Shown here piece by piece: positions 62,301 to 64,000 of a DNA stretch of 64,000 nucleotides. The translations under genes were made by a program, and so were the position numbers. The notes beneath the pieces are model-generated. The model had not been told where the DNA came from, ran no database searches, and saw nothing but the letters and a program-made list of their open reading frames with translations. This stretch comes from UBA1941 sp046329575. GTDB taxonomy: Bacteria > Bacteroidota > Bacteroidia > Chitinophagales > LD1. The stretch covers positions 1 to 64,000 of the forward strand of contig JAXLUJ010000002.1 of the NCBI GenBank assembly GCA_046329575.1. Reading direction: 5' to 3'. Numbering within the stretch: position 1 is the stretch's first letter; every line of letters begins with the position of its first letter.

Positions 62301-64000
62301 TAATTGGAACGATGCCGGAAGCGCCGCATTGATACTTCAGCAGCCTTCGTCCTCACCATTGGGAACGAATACCATCAATACATTACAAGGTTGTACGCTT
62401 AAAATCACTTCGCCAGATGGGCTTATTGCGGATGCCGCTACTTACGGAACAGGAGTTGGAAATGTGCAACAAATTCCAACATCTAACCGCAGCTTCAACA
62501 CAGTAGCTACTTTCTGGTATACCGGTAAAACTACACAAACAACCGGCGATGCATTGGGAACGGCATCGAATGGCCGGATAGTGATTTGTGAGCTAATTGA
62601 TAACACAGTGACTCTTACGCCTTCGATATCGTTTGGTTTAACCAATAATACAGTGTTAAGTGCAACCGGCGGTAAATTGGATATCCGTATGGGTCAATTT
62701 ACCGAAACTACTACGAATTATATTACCGGAAGTACCGGTACACTTTATATGAGTCCAGGAACAGTTTATAAGGTGGCTAAAGGCTATAGCACCCTTACTA
62801 CTGAGAGTGGCAGCAGCGGTGGAACGTATATCCCTCGCATGCTTGGAACTACTTTCGCTTATGTACTTAATGGCGGAACGATTGAACTGGCGGGAGCCGG
62901 AAGTTCGAATGTGTTCCAGACCTTGCGTGGTAGCCGTACGTATAAATCGGTTCAATTTAGTGGTGCGAACTCCGCTTATTCCTACCCAACTTTAACTGAT
63001 TATAAAAATTTATCTAGCGGAGTAGTTATCGATTCGGCCCTGATCATTAGCGGCGGCGCCATTGTTGATGCCATCGATAACTCTGGAAATACCGTTTCCT
63101 TCACTGGAACAGGTGGTTTAGTAATGAGTGGCAGTGGTAGCCGTTTACGAATGAAAGCGTTGAACACTACGCTTCCGGAGCTTACGGCCACGTCAACTTC
63201 ACCTTCGCGGTCGTATAGTCTCACCGGCGGAACGGTTGAGTTATACGGAACGAATGCTTCACAAAACCAATCTTTAAGAGGCACTGCCAATGGCAACACC
63301 GTGAATTATTTCAACGTTGACATTAAAGCGTTAGGCGCCAATGTTAGTGCCGGTGGCTATAATGTTAATGCACAGGCAGGATTCAACGTACAAGGCACGA
63401 TGAATGTGGATAGCCCTGCTTGTTTTCAGCTGGCAAGCACATTCACGGTATCTGGTTCAGGGTCGTTTAACATCAAATCGGGAGCAACTTTCAAATATGG
63501 AGGAACCATTAATACTGATTCAACTGGTAATGTACGTTGTTCAACCAAAACCTATTCCACCGGTGCGAGCTATGGATTTGTAGGTTCGCAGAATCCACAA
63601 ACTACCGGAACGGCATTGCCGGCTTCGATGGTTAATATGTATTTGGATAAGAATAGTGCCAGTGATCTGGTTTCTCTAAGCAATGCCGCAGAGGTTAAAT
63701 CAAACCTGACGTTCCAAAGCCACGGTATCATTTCCACCGGATCAAACACCCTTACAGTTTCAAACCCTTCTCGTTCTTCCATAACCGGACATCAGGCGGC
63801 CTACACCGGAAGCGGCACTCCTTCTTATAATGCCGATAATTATGTATATGGAAAATTAGAGCGGTCCATCAATACCACCGGTGTTTATGATTTCCCGATT
63901 GGTGATGCCGCTTCCGGAGAAAGTTATAATCCGGTTAGATTAGACATCTTACAAGCCCAAACCGGAAAAGCAACTGCTAAATTTACAGCTGGAAATCCGG
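56335..64000 (+). CDS. Giant exported multidomain adhesin-like protein (partial; runs off the right edge)
   Basis: ATG at 56335 (or 56338) opens a frame that stays open to base 64000, more than 2555 residues. A signal peptide (MMNRIPTKQFFHILLFTSVALFSKAQ) is followed by a beta-rich region, two FN3 domains (~254-346 and 353-462), an Ig (He_PIG-like) domain (~469-551, GTLPPGLSLNTTTGEISGTP), Ig-like Big/MBG-type repeats (~553-639 and 810-892, each with SNTGVATVSG- or SDPTVATVSG-type strands), two YDG domains (~640-724, 726-807, with KVYDGNNSASF and SKSYDGTTAA) and further FN3-like units. The part beyond ~1580 is rich in Gly/Ser/Thr/Asn beta-helix-like strands. It should be surface exposed via T9SS, with a sorting domain beyond the window. 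Confidence 0.88.
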   Translation, partial: MMNRIPTKQFFHILLFTSVALFSKAQLFQQQFGTAVSAFSNASMSSATYINASPSNSQFTSVTSTGASATISVASNKMTFARTGNGWSFVRGGAFSGPPGSLMIRFDYSNSASSGATTSAVVFGVGGGTSVTTTAASLTNADVHSRLAFNCTANATEFVVRDIAGSTNGATTFTGTQTVIMVINNSGAAMTYRAPDGTQESVADDKFDVWVGTSKQLDDRSATTTSQTLSYFKCFNSSGSNTVNFTNMLMDPIPAIPTSSAATSISSTGFTANWSTVSGVTGYRIDVATDAAFTSMVSGYNNLYVSGQSTSSLSVTGLSAGTPYYYRVRGAAQYTVGEFASGNSGTQNPTTLCAAPATQASLLTFTGVSTGGMTINWTNGSGAGRVVKMNSSNSFTAPTDGSNPSASTAWANAGEQVIYNGTGNSVSVTGLSASTTYYYRVYEYCTTGRTYQTATATDNPKSQATAGATTPVVTGGSPTGNVGAAFSYFISATNSPTSYAISSGTLPPGLSLNTTTGEISGTPTAVSTAAVDVTATNGSGTSAPATLNFTISKGTQSLSGLAGSDSKVYGASPYSLGATINSGLTLSYSSSNTGVATVSGGTVTIVGVGSTTITVSQAGDANWNALSPSGTQTLTVTEKALTVSGLTGSNKVYDGNNSASFTGSPSLVGVVGSDVVTLGGSPTATFANKNVGTAKPITVSGYTLGGAQAGNYTLTQPTLSGDISAKALTVTSPAVTSKSYDGTTAAIITGTLSGIVSPDVVTLNGTGTFASANAATGISVTSTSTLGGADAGNYSLTQPTGLTGDITPASQTITFGALATKTTADAPFSLTGTASSGLTVTYTSSDPTVATVSGSTVTIVGAGTTTITASQAGNSNYNAASNVPQTLTVTTAPVTLGTYPFTGTTCTNYVASGVVSNLTMADMTVTGITCNTNVATNIFGGNTSWGTSFNASKYVEITLTPASGYQLTVNSIALDVWRSSAGAQSFAIRSSLDSYAADLGSGSVTTTQTTNTITLSSTFQNLTSAVTFRIYGYGGNSTGDFRIDNITPSGNIFSSCTAPSGQPGSISTSSISDAGLNASFNRGTSAGSILVIRPTAQANAVPVVLTSYTANTSWTSAGQINTNNRVLANSTAAASSSVNVTGISGLSAETQYTLSAYEYSGTNCYNTTSPPTATFYTLSTEPTAQPTSGLSATTCTSNSMAVTVPAPSAGADGYLLIYKAGSAPTGLPSDAQSYTAGNTFGDATVGAIVTAAGTVTVTGLSASTAYYFQLVPYNSNAALTAATYNYLTSGSLLQTNFTTLSVSASTASRVGTSVTYGYTANINYLTYQSTPVPASSSQSQGVFQITIKDGDGTTDDADALPTLLNAISFSYSGTANTIRAAALFTPSNSKIADGTVGANSITFTGLTGSNVTASDHDSVKAILRVTFNTTVTDNQKLVYTVTSVTAGSSCSYSQFAAADGGGAVSDNNGGNNNNRLVVTATRIKFFQQPTSTSTGSTMSPSVTVRGVDVNGNVDLDYTGSIDVTSTGTMSSSPVTASAVSGVATFSITHTASGTGLVLYANTTGLTVNADTSATFDISSFAANSYRTVTSGTWTSATWERFVSGAWSSSSAPSTSTSNFVYIRHNITTSGAMSPANVVITSTGYLEIDHSSTIGTSLLVQKGGELLVNATATISGTFEVEDSAYVGLNFDFANPSTSIWAGTENFHPKSFLTINHWKIRTTSNMPLFDGDVTLNSYNGYSAAFGNVIISFSDITLSGTTSSNAVNDHWEMLGSGANGKNLCHGNLEFSDPIGFDVRFCATAATTIATGIGGNLYLSANWSSARSVFLGTSSATVTLNVKGHVIMDCPGDLVIRGGNSASGTCTLNVDSNLVMNGSNTTTNTNLKMNSTGYSTALGYQSAVINLKGNLLVGSNPTIFSGAPAADIHFNFTGSSVQDINVASVIGTTTNVSTQKGIPFEVKTGSSVRLKSNSLVINNGSSFTVDSAATLDFNWNDAGSAALILQQPSSSPLGTNTINTLQGCTLKITSPDGLIADAATYGTGVGNVQQIPTSNRSFNTVATFWYTGKTTQTTGDALGTASNGRIVICELIDNTVTLTPSISFGLTNNTVLSATGGKLDIRMGQFTETTTNYITGSTGTLYMSPGTVYKVAKGYSTLTTESGSSGGTYIPRMLGTTFAYVLNGGTIELAGAGSSNVFQTLRGSRTYKSVQFSGANSAYSYPTLTDYKNLSSGVVIDSALIISGGAIVDAIDNSGNTVSFTGTGGLVMSGSGSRLRMKALNTTLPELTATSTSPSRSYSLTGGTVELYGTNASQNQSLRGTANGNTVNYFNVDIKALGANVSAGGYNVNAQAGFNVQGTMNVDSPACFQLASTFTVSGSGSFNIKSGATFKYGGTINTDSTGNVRCSTKTYSTGASYGFVGSQNPQTTGTALPASMVNMYLDKNSASDLVSLSNAAEVKSNLTFQSHGIISTGSNTLTVSNPSRSSITGHQAAYTGSGTPSYNADNYVYGKLERSINTTGVYDFPIGDAASGESYNPVRLDILQAQTGKATAKFTAGNP

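Overview
The window looks like a chromosomal segment of a Bacteroidota bacterium. The evidence is the many large exported proteins ending in type IX secretion (T9SS) sorting domains (a YPNP-like motif followed by a short beta-sandwich), several TAnnTT(T/C)G -7 promoter boxes typical of the phylum, a Bacteroidota-style bamD-rpoZ-dfp gene order, a DUF4294 protein, a class II HMG-CoA reductase, and a type A RNase P RNA. I cannot place it below phylum level.

Layout. 1-12.6 kb: T9SS-exported proteins (a sortilin-like propeller protein, a delta-60-like repeat protein), a TonB-dependent receptor with a small lipoprotein, and an orphan C-terminal fragment of a large exported protein. 10.97-23.5 kb: a minus-strand block of four closely related ~553-residue exported paralogues (A-D) and one 1882-residue propeller/beta-helix protein. 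Three paralogues (B, C, D) are tandem with an exact 1711-bp period, followed by the 3' scrap of a fifth copy. The copies are mosaics of shared and swapped blocks, and one (D) is frameshifted. 23.8-26.5 kb: a two-gene operon with its own promoter, encoding a eukaryotic-type squalene synthase and a squalene monooxygenase, the entry point to sterol-like cyclic triterpenoids and rare in this phylum. 26.7-50.2 kb: mostly housekeeping and cell-envelope genes: galT, cystathionine beta-synthase, an M24 peptidase, a C1 peptidase and a lysozyme-like protein, bamD, rpoZ, a stand-alone coaC, scpB, a PNGase F-like protein, a PhoD-like phosphatase, HMG-CoA reductase, phosphoglucose/phosphomannose isomerase, a polyprenol-phosphate-mannose-synthase-like glycosyltransferase, TPR, HAD and YHS proteins, GT9, gamma-carbonic anhydrase and galK. 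50.2-56 kb: two related T9SS proteins, an NtrC-type regulator and rnpB. 56.3 kb to the right edge: a giant exported multidomain protein (more than 2550 residues) that runs out of the window.

How they fit together. HMG-CoA reductase belongs to the mevalonate pathway, which would supply farnesyl diphosphate to the squalene synthase/epoxidase pair; no oxidosqualene cyclase lies in the window. galT and galK are the two Leloir enzymes but sit 22 kb apart. The exported proteins share the T9SS route to the surface.

Non-coding structure. Two unexplained intergenic repeat families recur. One is a ~105-bp GC-rich element (three good copies plus one split copy, both orientations). The other is a set of degenerate arrays with a strict 7-bp period at six or more gene boundaries, one of which folds into a large imperfect palindrome. 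Several genes have a -7 promoter box only 4-11 nt before the start codon, suggesting leaderless or near-leaderless transcripts.
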